DNA of 64,000 bases from Rodentibacter sp901420285 (GTDB taxonomy: Bacteria; Pseudomonadota; Gammaproteobacteria; Enterobacterales; Pasteurellaceae). Below, piece by piece: positions 31,983 to 41,450 of this stretch. A program made the translations under genes and the position numbers. Below the pieces are notes generated by a model. It was not told where the DNA came from. It did no database searches and saw nothing but the letters and a program-made list of their open reading frames with translations. The first letter of the stretch is position 1. Every line of letters begins with the position of its first letter. The stretch spans positions 496,001 through 560,000 of the forward strand of contig NZ_CP162010.1 in assembly GCF_041734645.1 (NCBI RefSeq), written 5' to 3'.

Positions 31983-34847
31983 ATGACACAAAAATTCGAA
32001 ATGGCAGATCGTTTTAATCCGTCTGCGGTAGAGCAAGCCCTTTATCAACATTGGGAAGAGAGTGGTTATTTTAAACCGTCTGAAAATGAAAACGCGCCGA
32101 GCTATTGCATTGCAATTCCGCCACCGAACGTCACAGGTTCCCTACACATGGGGCACGCTTTCCAACAGACCTTAATGGATACATTAATCCGTTTTAACCG
32201 TATGGAAGGGCATAACACCTTATGGCAAGCAGGGACAGACCATGCGGGTATCGCCACCCAAATGGTGGTGGAGCGTAAAATTGCGGCTGAAGAAGGCAAA
32301 ACTCGCCACGATTATGGTCGTGAAGCGTTTATCAACAAAATTTGGGATTGGAAAGCCTATTCAGGCGGTACAATCAGCCAACAAATGCGCCGTTTAGGTA
32401 ACTCCATCGACTGGGAACGTGAGCGTTTCACCATGGACGAGGGGTTATCTAATGCGGTAAAAGAAGTGTTTGTTCGCTTGCACGAAGAAGGGTTGATTTA
32501 CCGTGGCAAACGCTTGGTGAACTGGGATCCAAAACTTCACACTGCGATTTCTGATTTAGAAGTAGAAAACAAAGAGAGCAAAGGTTCCCTTTGGCATTTC
32601 CGCTATCCATTAGCCAACGGTGCAAAAACGACAGATGGCAAAGATTATTTAGTGGTGGCAACTACGCGTCCGGAAACCATGTTGGGCGATACAGCGGTGG
32701 CGGTGCATCCGGAAGATGAGCGTTATCAATCTTTAATCGGCAAAACCGTAGTTCTGCCATTGGCTAATCGTGAAATTCCGATTATTGCCGATGAATATGT
32801 AGATCGTGAATTCGGTACGGGCGTGGTGAAAATCACCCCTGCGCACGACTTTAACGACTATGAAGTGGGCAAACGCCACAGCTTGCCGATGGTTAACGTG
32901 TTAACCTTAAACGCAGATATTCGTGATGAAGCGGAAATTATCGGTACCGATGGTAAACCGCTTGCCGGCTATGAAGCGATGATTCCTGCGGATTACCGTG
33001 GCTTAGAGCGTTTCGCTGCCCGTAAGAAAATCGTGGCAGATTTTGAAGCGCTGGGTTTATTAGACGAAATCAAACCGCATGATTTGAAAGTGCCTTATGG
33101 CGACCGTGGTGGCGTGCCAATCGAGCCGATGTTAACCGACCAATGGTATGTGAGCGTGAAACCGCTTGCTGATGTGGCGATTAAAGCGGTGGAAGACGGT
33201 GAAATCCAATTCGTGCCGAAACAATATGAAAACCTTTATTTCTCTTGGATGCGCGATATTCAAGATTGGTGTATTTCTCGCCAACTTTGGTGGGGGCACC
33301 GCATTCCGGCGTGGTATGACGCGGAAGGCAACGTTTATGTCGCGCGTAACGAAGCAGAAGTGCGGTCAAAATATGGCTTAGATTCTGCGGTGGAACTCAA
33401 ACAAGACGAAGACGTGTTAGATACATGGTTCTCATCAGGCTTGTGGACGTTCTCCACCTTAGGTTGGCCGGAGCAAACCAAAGAACTCAAAATGTTCCAC
33501 CCAACGGATGTGTTAATCACAGGCTTCGACATCATCTTCTTCTGGGTTGCGCGTATGATTATGTTTACGATGCACTTTGTAAAAGATGGAAACGGCAAAC
33601 CGCAAGTGCCATTCAAAACCGTGTACGTAACAGGCTTAATCCGTGATGAGCAAGGCCAAAAAATGTCGAAATCAAAAGGCAACGTGCTTGATCCAATCGA
33701 TATGATTGACGGCATCAGCCTTGAAGATTTACTTGAAAAACGCACTGGCAACATGATGCAGCCGCAATTAGCAGAGAAAATAGCTAAAGCAACGCGCAAA
33801 GAATTTGCTGAGGGTATTACAGCTCACGGTACAGACGCATTGCGTTTCACATTAGCCGCATTGGCTTCAAACGGTCGTGACATCAACTGGGATATGAAAC
33901 GCTTAGAAGGCTACCGTAACTTCTGTAATAAATTGTGGAATGCAAGCCGTTTCGTTCTTACCAATGAAAAATTAGATTTAAGCCAAGGCGAAATTGAATT
34001 CTCCGTGGCAGACCGTTGGATTCAATCCGAATTCAATCGCACAGTAGAAACGTTCCGCAGTGCATTAAGCCAATACCGTTTCGACCTTTGCGCCAATGCG
34101 ATTTATGAATTCACTTGGAACCAATTCTGCGACTGGTATTTGGAACTCACCAAACCGGTGTTTGCCAACGGCAACGCAGCGCAAATTCGCGCAGCAAGCC
34201 AAACCTTGGTTCATGTGTTAGAAAAATTATTACGTTTAGCACATCCGCTCATGCCATTTATTACTGAAGAAATTTGGCAAAAAGTGAAAGAGTTCGTTGG
34301 AATTATTGCAGACAGCATTATGTTGCAATCTTTCCCACGCGTGGAAGAAAATGCCTTTGATGCCGAGGCGGAAACAGAGATCAATTGGCTCAAAGACGTG
34401 ATTGTTGCCGTGCGTAACATCCGTGCTGAGAGCAACATTGCTCCAAGCAAAGGCCTCGATCTGTTATTCCGTAATATTCCGGTTGATGAGCAAAAAATAC
34501 TGGAAAAACAGACCGCACTTTTACAAGCCATGGCGAAGTTAGACAACGTCAGCGTGCTTAAAGAGGGCGAACAAGCACCGTTGGCTGTAGCGAAGTTAGT
34601 CGGCAACACCGAAATCCTCGTGCCGATGGCAGGTTTCATTAATAAAGAAGCCGAACTTGCCCGTTTGACCAAAGAGATTGAAAAATATCAAAACGAAGTT
34701 AAACGCATCGAAAACAAACTCAGCAACGAAGCCTTCGTCGCCAAAGCCCCGGAAGCGGTTATCGCCAAAGAACGCGAAAAACAAGCCGAATACCAATCCG
34801 GATTAGAAAAAATTCGTGAGCAGTATAAGGCGATTGAGGTGCTTTAA
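31983..34847 (+). CDS. valS: Valyl-tRNA synthetase
   Basis: Class I synthetase charging tRNA-Val; 954 residues, family length. HIGH-type motif HMGH at residues 55-58 (PPNVTGSLHMGH), editing domain in the middle, KMSKS at 560-564, anticodon-binding domain, and a C-terminal coiled coil (KEAELARLTKEIEKYQNEVKRIENKLS). Two exact Haemophilus-type uptake words lie inside (33358-33366 and 34512-34520). Clear terminator downstream. Confidence 0.98.
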   Translation: MTQKFEMADRFNPSAVEQALYQHWEESGYFKPSENENAPSYCIAIPPPNVTGSLHMGHAFQQTLMDTLIRFNRMEGHNTLWQAGTDHAGIATQMVVERKIAAEEGKTRHDYGREAFINKIWDWKAYSGGTISQQMRRLGNSIDWERERFTMDEGLSNAVKEVFVRLHEEGLIYRGKRLVNWDPKLHTAISDLEVENKESKGSLWHFRYPLANGAKTTDGKDYLVVATTRPETMLGDTAVAVHPEDERYQSLIGKTVVLPLANREIPIIADEYVDREFGTGVVKITPAHDFNDYEVGKRHSLPMVNVLTLNADIRDEAEIIGTDGKPLAGYEAMIPADYRGLERFAARKKIVADFEALGLLDEIKPHDLKVPYGDRGGVPIEPMLTDQWYVSVKPLADVAIKAVEDGEIQFVPKQYENLYFSWMRDIQDWCISRQLWWGHRIPAWYDAEGNVYVARNEAEVRSKYGLDSAVELKQDEDVLDTWFSSGLWTFSTLGWPEQTKELKMFHPTDVLITGFDIIFFWVARMIMFTMHFVKDGNGKPQVPFKTVYVTGLIRDEQGQKMSKSKGNVLDPIDMIDGISLEDLLEKRTGNMMQPQLAEKIAKATRKEFAEGITAHGTDALRFTLAALASNGRDINWDMKRLEGYRNFCNKLWNASRFVLTNEKLDLSQGEIEFSVADRWIQSEFNRTVETFRSALSQYRFDLCANAIYEFTWNQFCDWYLELTKPVFANGNAAQIRAASQTLVHVLEKLLRLAHPLMPFITEEIWQKVKEFVGIIADSIMLQSFPRVEENAFDAEAETEINWLKDVIVAVRNIRAESNIAPSKGLDLLFRNIPVDEQKILEKQTALLQAMAKLDNVSVLKEGEQAPLAVAKLVGNTEILVPMAGFINKEAELARLTKEIEKYQNEVKRIENKLSNEAFVAKAPEAVIAKEREKQAEYQSGLEKIREQYKAIEVL

Positions 34848-34859
34848 TTCATTCGTAAA

Positions 34860-34889
34860 AAAACGCCGACTTCTGTCGGCGTTTTTGTT
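34860..34889. terminator. Bidirectional terminator
   Basis: AAAACGCCGAC (34860-34870), TTCT, GTCGGCGTTTT (34875-34885), with A and T runs outside. It serves the convergent valS and yggS. Confidence 0.85.
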
Positions 34890-34897
34890 TTAGCAAA

Positions 34898-35602
34898 TTA
34901 TTTTTGTGCATAATCTCGTGCGCCAAAAATGGCTGTGCCGATGCGCACCATGGTGGAGCCGCATTTGATGGCGCTTGGCATATCGTCCGTCATGCCCATG
35001 GAAAGCGTATCGATTGGCTGGGCGGGGAACGCCTGTTTTAGTTGTTCAAATAACGCTGCCATTTTTTTGAATTCGCTTTCTTGTTCGGCAATATTTTCCG
35101 TCGGTGCGGGAATTGCCATTAAGCCACGCAGACGCAAGTGCGGTAGATTTTCGATGTGTTTTGCCAAATTCAACATTTCGTGCGGCGAAATACCCGATTT
35201 GGTTTCTTCATCGCTAATGTTAATTTGAATCAAAACATTTAGCGGCGCTTTGTCGGCGGGGCGTTGTTCATTTAAGCGGTCGGCAATTTTGGCGCGCTCT
35301 AAGGTTTGCATCCAATCGAAATGTTCCGCGACCAAACGGGTTTTGTTGGATTGTAGCGGGCCGATAAAATGCCATTCCAATTGAAGGCCTTGCGCTTGGA
35401 AATATTGAATTTTATCCACGCCTTCTTGAACGTAATTTTCGCCGAATGCACTTTGGCCCGCCTCGAATGCGGTGCTAATCTCGGCAACCGATTTAGTTTT
35501 AGACACTGCCAGTAATCGAACCGTATTGGAGGCGCGTCCCGCCTGTTGGCAAGCGGCTTCAATGCGGTGCTGAATGCGCAGTACGTTTTGTTGAATATTC
35601 AT
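34898..35602 (-). CDS. yggS: PLP homeostasis protein, YggS/PROSC family
   Basis: Pyridoxal-phosphate-binding protein involved in PLP and amino-acid homeostasis. The ATG at 35602 (GGAGCAGCC-ATG) gives 234 residues, the E. coli length; an in-frame ATG 15 bp upstream overlaps the ribosome site. The PLP lysine is Lys35 in RLLAVSKTKS. Two dispersed words are inside the gene (35466-35476, encoding STAFEA, and 35560-35571, encoding QHRIEA near the N-terminus), each in a different frame. Confidence 0.92.
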   Translation of the reverse strand: MNIQQNVLRIQHRIEAACQQAGRASNTVRLLAVSKTKSVAEISTAFEAGQSAFGENYVQEGVDKIQYFQAQGLQLEWHFIGPLQSNKTRLVAEHFDWMQTLERAKIADRLNEQRPADKAPLNVLIQINISDEETKSGISPHEMLNLAKHIENLPHLRLRGLMAIPAPTENIAEQESEFKKMAALFEQLKQAFPAQPIDTLSMGMTDDMPSAIKCGSTMVRIGTAIFGARDYAQK

Positions 35603-35686
35603 TGGCTGCTCCTTCAAAAAAATGCACTCAGTTTACACGAAATCTTTTGGCTTGAGAAAATTTCTCCCGATTTGCGGATTTTCCGT

Positions 35687-35715
35687 TTGACAAGCCCTTG
35701 GATTTTCGGTATTTC
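35687..35715 (+). promoter_or_regulatory. Probable thr operon promoter
   Basis: TTGACA (35687-35692), 17-base spacer, TATTTC (35710-35715). The leader peptide starts 32 bp beyond the -10. Confidence 0.6.
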
Positions 35716-35746
35716 TAAGCGCATTCTTTTTTACAGCAACAATAAG

Positions 35747-35821
35747 ATGAAAAACCAACGCACTCTCGCCGTAACCATTACGACCATCATTACCATGACG
35801 ATGCTCAATGGCGCGGGTTAG
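35747..35821 (+). CDS. thrL: Threonine operon leader peptide
   Basis: 24-residue peptide MKNQRTLAVTIT followed by TIITMTMLNGAG. Six Thr and three Ile codons are crowded between residues 6 and 18. It precedes thrA and is followed 22 bp later by a terminator hairpin. This is the classical arrangement for attenuation by charged tRNA-Thr and tRNA-Ile. Confidence 0.9.
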   Translation: MKNQRTLAVTITTIITMTMLNGAG

Positions 35822-35842
35822 TGCATAAAAAACAGAATATCG

Positions 35843-35876
35843 AAAACCCGCAATTCACTTGAATGCGGGTTTTTTT
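35843..35876 (+). terminator. thr attenuator
   Basis: AAAACCCGCA (35843-35852) pairs with TGCGGGTTTT (35864-35873), then further T. It lies between thrL and thrA, 37 bp before the thrA start. Confidence 0.85.
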
Positions 35877-35913
35877 GATCATTTTAAGAACACAATATCT
35901 AGGAGAATCAATT

Positions 35914-38361
35914 ATGCGCGTATTAAAATTCGGCGGTACTTCGCTGGCCAATCCGGAACGTTTTTCCCAAGCGGCGAAACTGATCGAGCGGGCTCATTTG
36001 GAAGAACAGGCGGCCGGCGTATTATCGGCACCGGCGAAAATCACCAATCATCTCGTCGCCCTTTCCGAAAAAGCCGCTTTAAATCAACCTACCGATTCCC
36101 ATTTCAACGAAGCCATCGATATTTTCTATAACATTATCAACGGATTATATGCCGAAAATAACAAATTTGATCTTGCTGGCACAAAGGCTCTGGTTGACGC
36201 TGAATTCGCGCAAATTAAAGATTTATTGGAAGAAATTCGCCAAGCCGGCAAGGTGAGCGATGCGGTGAAAGCGACCATTGATTGTCGCGGCGAAAAATTA
36301 TCTATCGCGATGATGAAAGCTTGGTTTGAAGCCCGTGGTTATAGCGTGCATATTGTGGATCCGGTGAAACAATTATTGGCGAAAGGCGGTTATTTGGAAT
36401 CTTCCGTAGAAATTGTGGAATCCACTAAGCGTATGGATGCGGCAAGCATTGCAAAAGATAAAGTGGTGCTGATGGCAGGCTTTACCGCAGGTAATGAAAA
36501 CGGTGAGCTTGTGTTGCTTGGTCGTAATGGTTCTGACTATTCCGCCGCTTGTTTAGCTGCTTGTTTGGGCGCGAGCGTGTGTGAAATTTGGACGGATGTG
36601 GACGGCGTTTATACTTGCGATCCGCGTTTGGTGCCGGATGCCCGTTTATTGCCAAGCCTTTCTTATCGCGAAGCGATGGAGCTTTCTTATTTCGGTGCAA
36701 AAGTGATTCACCCGCGCACCATCGGCCCGTTACTACCGCAAAAAATTCCTTGCGTGATTAAAAATACCGGTAATCCGTCGGCGCCCGGCTCGATTATCGA
36801 CGGCAATGTAAAATCGGAAGGTTTGCAAGTAAAAGGTATCACTAACTTAGATAACTTGGCGATGTTTAATGTGTCCGGCCCGGGTATGCAAGGCATGGTG
36901 GGTATGGCGTCGCGCGTGTTTTCTGCGATGTCGAGCGCCGGCATTTCGGTGATTTTAATTACTCAATCTTCTTCCGAATATAGCATTAGTTTCTGTGTGC
37001 CGGTGAAATCCGCCGAAGCGGCCAAAGCGGTGCTGGAAAGCGAGTTCGCCGACGAGCTAAATGAACATCAGTTAGAGCCGATTGATGTAATTAAAGATAT
37101 GTCGATTATTTCGGTTGTCGGCGACGGAATGAAGGAAGCCAAAGGCATTGCGGCGCGTTTTTTCTCTGCTTTGGCGCAAGCAAATATCAGCATTGTGGCG
37201 ATTGCGCAAGGTTCCAGCGAACGTTCCATTTCCGCTGTGGTGCCGCAAAATAAAGCCATTGAAGCCGTGAAAGCGACACACCAAGCGCTTTTTAATAAAA
37301 AGAAAGTGGTAGATATGTTTTTAGTTGGCGTCGGTGGCGTCGGCGCGGAATTAATCGAACAAATTAAACGCCAAAAGGAGTACTTGGCGAAGAAGGACGT
37401 TGAAATTCGCGTTTGCGCCATCGCCAATTCTAATCGGATGTTGCTGGATGAAAACGGCTTGAATTTGGACGATTGGAAAACTGATTTGGAAAATGCGACA
37501 CAACCGTCGGATTTCGATGTGTTACTTTCTTTTATTAAGTTGCATCATGTGGTGAATCCGGTGTTTGTGGATTGTACATCGGCAGAATCTGTTGCTGGGC
37601 TTTATGCGCGCGCGTTAAAAGAAGGTTTCCATGTGGTAACACCAAACAAAAAAGCGAACACACGTGAGTTGGCGTATTACCATGAATTACGTCGCAATGC
37701 TCAAGCCGGTCAGCATAAATTTCTGTATGAAACCAATGTGGGCGCAGGTTTGCCGGTGATTGAAAATCTGCAAAACTTACTGGCAGCAGGCGATGAATTA
37801 GAGCATTTTGAAGGAATTTTATCCGGCTCGCTTTCTTTCATTTTCGGTAAATTGGAAGAAGGACTTTCTCTTTCAGAAGTAACCGCACTTGCGCGCGAAA
37901 AAGGTTTTACCGAACCGGATCCGCGCGATGATCTTTCCGGTCAGGATGTAGCGCGTAAGTTGTTAATTTTGGCGCGTGAAGCGGGGCTTGAACTTGAGCT
38001 TTCCGATGTGGAAGTCGAAGGTGTATTACCGAAAGGTTTTGCCGAAGGTAAATCTACCGAAGAATTTATGGCGCTGTTGCCGCAGCTGGATGAAGAATTT
38101 AAAGCGCGTGTCGACGCGGCTAAAGCGGAAGGCAAAGTGTTGCGTTACGTAGGGCAAATCAGTGACGGCAAATGTATCGTGTCTATCGTTGCAGTGGATC
38201 AAAATAACCCGCTTTACAAAGTGAAAGATGGCGAAAATGCTCTGGCGTTCTACACTCGCTATTACCAACCGATTCCGCTATTATTACGCGGCTACGGCGC
38301 AGGCAATGCGGTGACCGCTGCAGGCATCTTCGCTGATATTTTAAGAACATTACAACATTAA
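35914..38361 (+). CDS. thrA: Bifunctional aspartokinase I / homoserine dehydrogenase I
   Basis: Catalyses the first and third steps from aspartate to threonine. The ATG at 35914 (AGGAGAATCA before it) gives 815 residues, as in H. influenzae; an upstream in-frame start at 35863 would sit in the attenuator and is rejected. The aspartokinase domain begins with KFGGTSLANPERF and has two ACT-type regulatory segments (about 320-460). The homoserine dehydrogenase half starts at about 465 (FLVGVGGVGAELIEQI, dinucleotide-binding). One uptake word of Haemophilus type at 37882-37890. Confidence 0.98.
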   Translation: MRVLKFGGTSLANPERFSQAAKLIERAHLEEQAAGVLSAPAKITNHLVALSEKAALNQPTDSHFNEAIDIFYNIINGLYAENNKFDLAGTKALVDAEFAQIKDLLEEIRQAGKVSDAVKATIDCRGEKLSIAMMKAWFEARGYSVHIVDPVKQLLAKGGYLESSVEIVESTKRMDAASIAKDKVVLMAGFTAGNENGELVLLGRNGSDYSAACLAACLGASVCEIWTDVDGVYTCDPRLVPDARLLPSLSYREAMELSYFGAKVIHPRTIGPLLPQKIPCVIKNTGNPSAPGSIIDGNVKSEGLQVKGITNLDNLAMFNVSGPGMQGMVGMASRVFSAMSSAGISVILITQSSSEYSISFCVPVKSAEAAKAVLESEFADELNEHQLEPIDVIKDMSIISVVGDGMKEAKGIAARFFSALAQANISIVAIAQGSSERSISAVVPQNKAIEAVKATHQALFNKKKVVDMFLVGVGGVGAELIEQIKRQKEYLAKKDVEIRVCAIANSNRMLLDENGLNLDDWKTDLENATQPSDFDVLLSFIKLHHVVNPVFVDCTSAESVAGLYARALKEGFHVVTPNKKANTRELAYYHELRRNAQAGQHKFLYETNVGAGLPVIENLQNLLAAGDELEHFEGILSGSLSFIFGKLEEGLSLSEVTALAREKGFTEPDPRDDLSGQDVARKLLILAREAGLELELSDVEVEGVLPKGFAEGKSTEEFMALLPQLDEEFKARVDAAKAEGKVLRYVGQISDGKCIVSIVAVDQNNPLYKVKDGENALAFYTRYYQPIPLLLRGYGAGNAVTAAGIFADILRTLQH

Positions 38362-38384
38362 TCCGACATTAATAGAGGCTTCCG

Positions 38385-39329
38385 ATGTTAAGAATTTATG
38401 CACCGGCATCTAGCGCAAACATCAGCGTAGGCTTTGATACTTTGGGGGCGGCGATTTCCCCGATTGACGGCTCGTTATTAGGCGATGTGGTTCAAATCGA
38501 ATCTATCGCTGGCGGTTTTGAACTGGAAAGTGCGGGCTATTTTGTCCGTAAATTACCGAAAGAACCGCAAAAAAACATTGTGTATCAAGCTTATGTGTTA
38601 TTTGGCGAGCAATTAAAATTACGCGGTGGACAACTCAAACCGTTGCGTTTAACCCTCGAAAAAAATATGCCAATCGGCTCGGGGTTAGGTTCAAGTGCTT
38701 GTTCTATTGTGGCGGCATTAGTGGCGTTGAATCAGTTCCACGACGAGCCTTTCTCCAAAATGGAATTGCTCGAAATGATGGGCGAATTGGAAGGGCGTAT
38801 TTCCGGCTCCATTCATTATGATAACGTGGCGCCTTGTTATTTGGGCGGCGTGCAATTTATGGTGCAATCGCTCGGTAACATCTGCCAAAAATTGCCTTTT
38901 TTCGATAATTGGTATTGGGTTTTGGCCTATCCGGGCATTGAAGTTTCTACTGCCGAAGCCCGCGCGATTTTGCCGAAAAGTTACACGCGCCAAGATGTGA
39001 TCGCGCATGGACGCCATCTAGGCGGTTTTGTTCACGCGTGCCACACCCATCAAGAAAATCTCGCGGCCATTATGATGAAAGACGTGATCGCCGAACCTTA
39101 CCGTGAATCTCTACTGCCAAATTATGCCGAAGTCAAACAGGCAACCCGTGATTTAGGTGCGCTAGCAACAGGTATTTCCGGTTCAGGACCAACGATTTTC
39201 TCCATCGCACCGGATTTACAGACTGCAACCAAACTCGCTACTTATTTAGAGAATCATTATTTGCAGAATAATGAGGGGTTTGTGTATGTGTGTAAGGTGG
39301 ATAATGAGGGGGCAAGAGAAATTAAATAA
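38385..39329 (+). CDS. thrB: Homoserine kinase
   Basis: GHMP-family kinase phosphorylating homoserine; 314 residues. The ATP loop LEKNMPIGSGLGSSACSIVAAL (about 86-107) and the C-terminal GISGSGPTIFS loop are present. It follows thrA by 23 bp with a GAGG ribosome site, so the two are co-transcribed. The expected next gene, thrC, is 670 bp away beyond repeat elements. Confidence 0.97.
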   Translation: MLRIYAPASSANISVGFDTLGAAISPIDGSLLGDVVQIESIAGGFELESAGYFVRKLPKEPQKNIVYQAYVLFGEQLKLRGGQLKPLRLTLEKNMPIGSGLGSSACSIVAALVALNQFHDEPFSKMELLEMMGELEGRISGSIHYDNVAPCYLGGVQFMVQSLGNICQKLPFFDNWYWVLAYPGIEVSTAEARAILPKSYTRQDVIAHGRHLGGFVHACHTHQENLAAIMMKDVIAEPYRESLLPNYAEVKQATRDLGALATGISGSGPTIFSIAPDLQTATKLATYLENHYLQNNEGFVYVCKVDNEGAREIK

Positions 39330-39340
39330 CGAGCGTTTGG

Positions 39341-39545
39341 GGTTTCGCTCTTTCAATTCTTGAAAGAGCGACCTACTTTTCTTTACTTGTGTAAAGAAAA
39401 GTAGGCAAAAGAAACACACCCCAGTTAAATCGCTGATCTTTGCTTTGTTTCAATTTTCTTAACGGCAATTTGCTGAACTCGCTGCGCTCAGACAGACGCA
39501 AATTGCCTAAAAATTGAAAGTCGCAAAGGCGATTTATATGGGGCC
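39341..39545. repeat. Nested-hairpin element, copy D (inverted)
   Basis: Compared with copy B it is reversed. The end module comes first: CGCTCTTTCAATTCTTGAAAGAGCG (39346-39370) takes the place of the TCGCCCATCGGGCGA hairpin, then CCTACTTTTCTTTAC/GTAAAGAAAAGTAGG (39372-39386, 39391-39405). Then AAATCGC/GCGATTT outer, CAATTTT/AAAATTG, and GGCAATTTGC/GCAAATTGCC (39465-39474, 39498-39507) around the loop AACTCGCTGCGCTCAG. The stems differ in sequence from the other copies but still pair. Confidence 0.8.
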
Positions 39546-39571
39546 CCAATTTAATCAGCGCGTTATTTGAA

Positions 39572-39711
39572 AAGTGCGGTTGGTTTTGAAGTGCTTTAAT
39601 AGCTCTGAATCATTTATGAGGTTGATTCACTTCTGCCAAATCTCCCCTTACCCCTCTTTGCTAAAGAGGGGATTGGTTAGATAAAAAATCTTTCAGGAAT
39701 CAACCGCACTT
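39572..39711. repeat. Inverted uptake words around a CCCCTCTTT hairpin
   Basis: AAGTGCGGT (39572-39580) and ACCGCACTT (39703-39711) are in opposite orientation with matching flanks (AAAGTGCGGTTG / CAACCGCACTTT). Between them CCCCTCTTT-GCT-AAAGAGGGG (39651-39671) is a perfect hairpin. No gene is seen in the interval. Confidence 0.8.
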
Positions 39712-39742
39712 TAAATCGAAGAAAGAACAAAACGGGTTCCCT

Positions 39743-39932
39743 TCTTTGCCGCCTGAAAAAGCAGAAATTTGTAGGAAATTTGCGTCTGTTTGAGCGTAGC
39801 GAGTTCAGCAAATTTCCGTGAAGCAAATTTCTGCTTTTCTGGAAACAAGGCAAAGCAGGGTTGCCTTTCTTTTTGCCTACTTTTTCTTTGGCAACGCAAA
39901 GAAAAAGTAGGTCGCCATCGGCGAAACCCGAT
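39743..39932. repeat. Nested-hairpin element, copy E
   Basis: Same orientation as A and B. CTTTGCC/GGCAAAG (39743-39749, 39849-39855) outer; GAAAAAGCAGAAATTTG paired with 39824-39839; GGAAATTTGC/GCAAATTTCC (39774-39783, 39808-39817); loop with TTTGAGCGTAGCGAGTT; end module CCTACTTTTTCTTTG/CAAAGAAAAAGTAGG (39876-39890, 39897-39911), TCGCCATCGGCGA and AACCCGAT. Confidence 0.8.
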
Positions 39933-39999
39933 TTTAAAAATTACATCATATTTAAAATAGACAACCACATTCAAAATTAACAAACTAAACGGACCAACC

Positions 40000-41274
40000 A
40001 TGAACCTATACAACATCAAACACCCCGAAGAACAAGTTTCCTTCTCCCAAGCCGTCCGTCAAGGTCTCGGCAGAGATCAAGGCTTATTCTTCCCAGAAGT
40101 CTTACCGAAACTAGAAAACATCAATGAATTATTAGATCTCCCGCTCGTTGAACGCAGCCAAAAAATCCTTTCTGCGATTATCGGTGATGAAATCCCAACG
40201 GAAACCCTCAATGCGATGGTAAAAAACGCATTTGTTTTCCCTGCACCACTGGCAAAAGTGGAAGAAAATATTTACGCATTAGAATTATTCCACGGCCCGA
40301 CGCTGGCCTTTAAAGATTTTGGCGGACGTTTTATGGCGCAAGCCCTTGCTGCAGTGCGCGGTGATGGCAAAATTACGATTTTAACGGCAACCTCCGGCGA
40401 TACCGGTGCGGCGGTGGCGCATGCATTTTATGGTTTAGAAAATATCAATGTGGTGATTTTGTATCCAAAAGGTAAAATCAGTCCGTTACAAGAAAAATTG
40501 TTTTGCACCCTAGGCGGTAATATTCGCACCGTGGCGATTAACGGTGACTTTGATGCGTGCCAAGCGCTGGTTAAACAAGCCTTTGATGATGCGGAACTAC
40601 GTGAAGCGATTGGTTTGAACTCAGCAAATTCCATCAACATCAGCCGTTTACTGGCACAAATTTGTTACTATTTTGAAGCCGTAGCACAGTTACCAAAAGA
40701 AAAACGCGATAACCTGGTGGTTTCCGTGCCGAGTGGCAACTTCGGTAACTTAACTGCCGGCTTAATTGCAAAAACCTTAGGTTTGCCGATCAAGCGTTTT
40801 ATCGCTTCGACTAACGCGAATGATACGGTGCCTCGTTATTTGCAATCGGGAAATTGGGCGCCGAAAGCAACGGTCGCAACGCTTTCTAATGCGATGGATG
40901 TTAGCCGTCCGAACAACTGGCCACGTGTGGAAGAATTATTCAAGCGCAATGGTTGGAATTTGGCAGATTTAGGTTCCGGTATGTTGACCGATGCGCAAAC
41001 GGAAGAAACCTTAAAAGCAATGTATGCCGAAGGTTATGTGTGCGAACCGCACGGCGCAATTGCGTATCAGGTGTTGAAAGATCAACTCAAAGCGGGTGAA
41101 ACCGGTATTTTCCTTTGTACTGCGCACCCGGCGAAATTTAAAGAATCGGTCGAGCGCATTCTTGGTTTGGAATTGCCGCTTCCGGAAGCCTTGGATAGAC
41201 ACAACAAATTGCCGTTACTTTCCGATGAAATGGAGAATGATTTTGCGCAATTACGTGCTTATTTGTTGAAATAA
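40000..41274 (+). CDS. thrC: Threonine synthase
   Basis: PLP enzyme converting O-phosphohomoserine to threonine; 424 residues. N-terminus MNLYNIKHPEEQVSFSQAVRQGLGRDQGLFFPE is typical; the PLP lysine lies in HGPTLAFKDFGGRFM and the phosphate loop in SGNFGNLTAG. The ribosome site is weak (GGACCAACC). It is separated from thrB by two nested-hairpin elements, so it may rely on its own promoter. A GC hairpin terminator follows. Confidence 0.97.
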   Translation: MNLYNIKHPEEQVSFSQAVRQGLGRDQGLFFPEVLPKLENINELLDLPLVERSQKILSAIIGDEIPTETLNAMVKNAFVFPAPLAKVEENIYALELFHGPTLAFKDFGGRFMAQALAAVRGDGKITILTATSGDTGAAVAHAFYGLENINVVILYPKGKISPLQEKLFCTLGGNIRTVAINGDFDACQALVKQAFDDAELREAIGLNSANSINISRLLAQICYYFEAVAQLPKEKRDNLVVSVPSGNFGNLTAGLIAKTLGLPIKRFIASTNANDTVPRYLQSGNWAPKATVATLSNAMDVSRPNNWPRVEELFKRNGWNLADLGSGMLTDAQTEETLKAMYAEGYVCEPHGAIAYQVLKDQLKAGETGIFLCTAHPAKFKESVERILGLELPLPEALDRHNKLPLLSDEMENDFAQLRAYLLK

Positions 41275-41309
41275 TCGTGTGATTGATTTTTGTCAATTAA
41301 CAATGGAAT

Positions 41310-41330
41310 GGGGCTTCGCGCCCCTTTTTA
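41310..41330 (+). terminator. thrC terminator
   Basis: GGGGC-TTCGC-GCCCC (41310-41324) followed by TTTTTAATTT. Confidence 0.75.
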
Positions 41331-41450
41331 ATTTCTTATCGGCTTCACCAAGCCTTGTTCAAATTCCGGTTTAAATTTTCACCTCATACTTATGAAAAAC
41401 GGTGTCGGCTTTCTTTTTAGCCGCCCGCATTCAACACCTCAGCCACGCCC

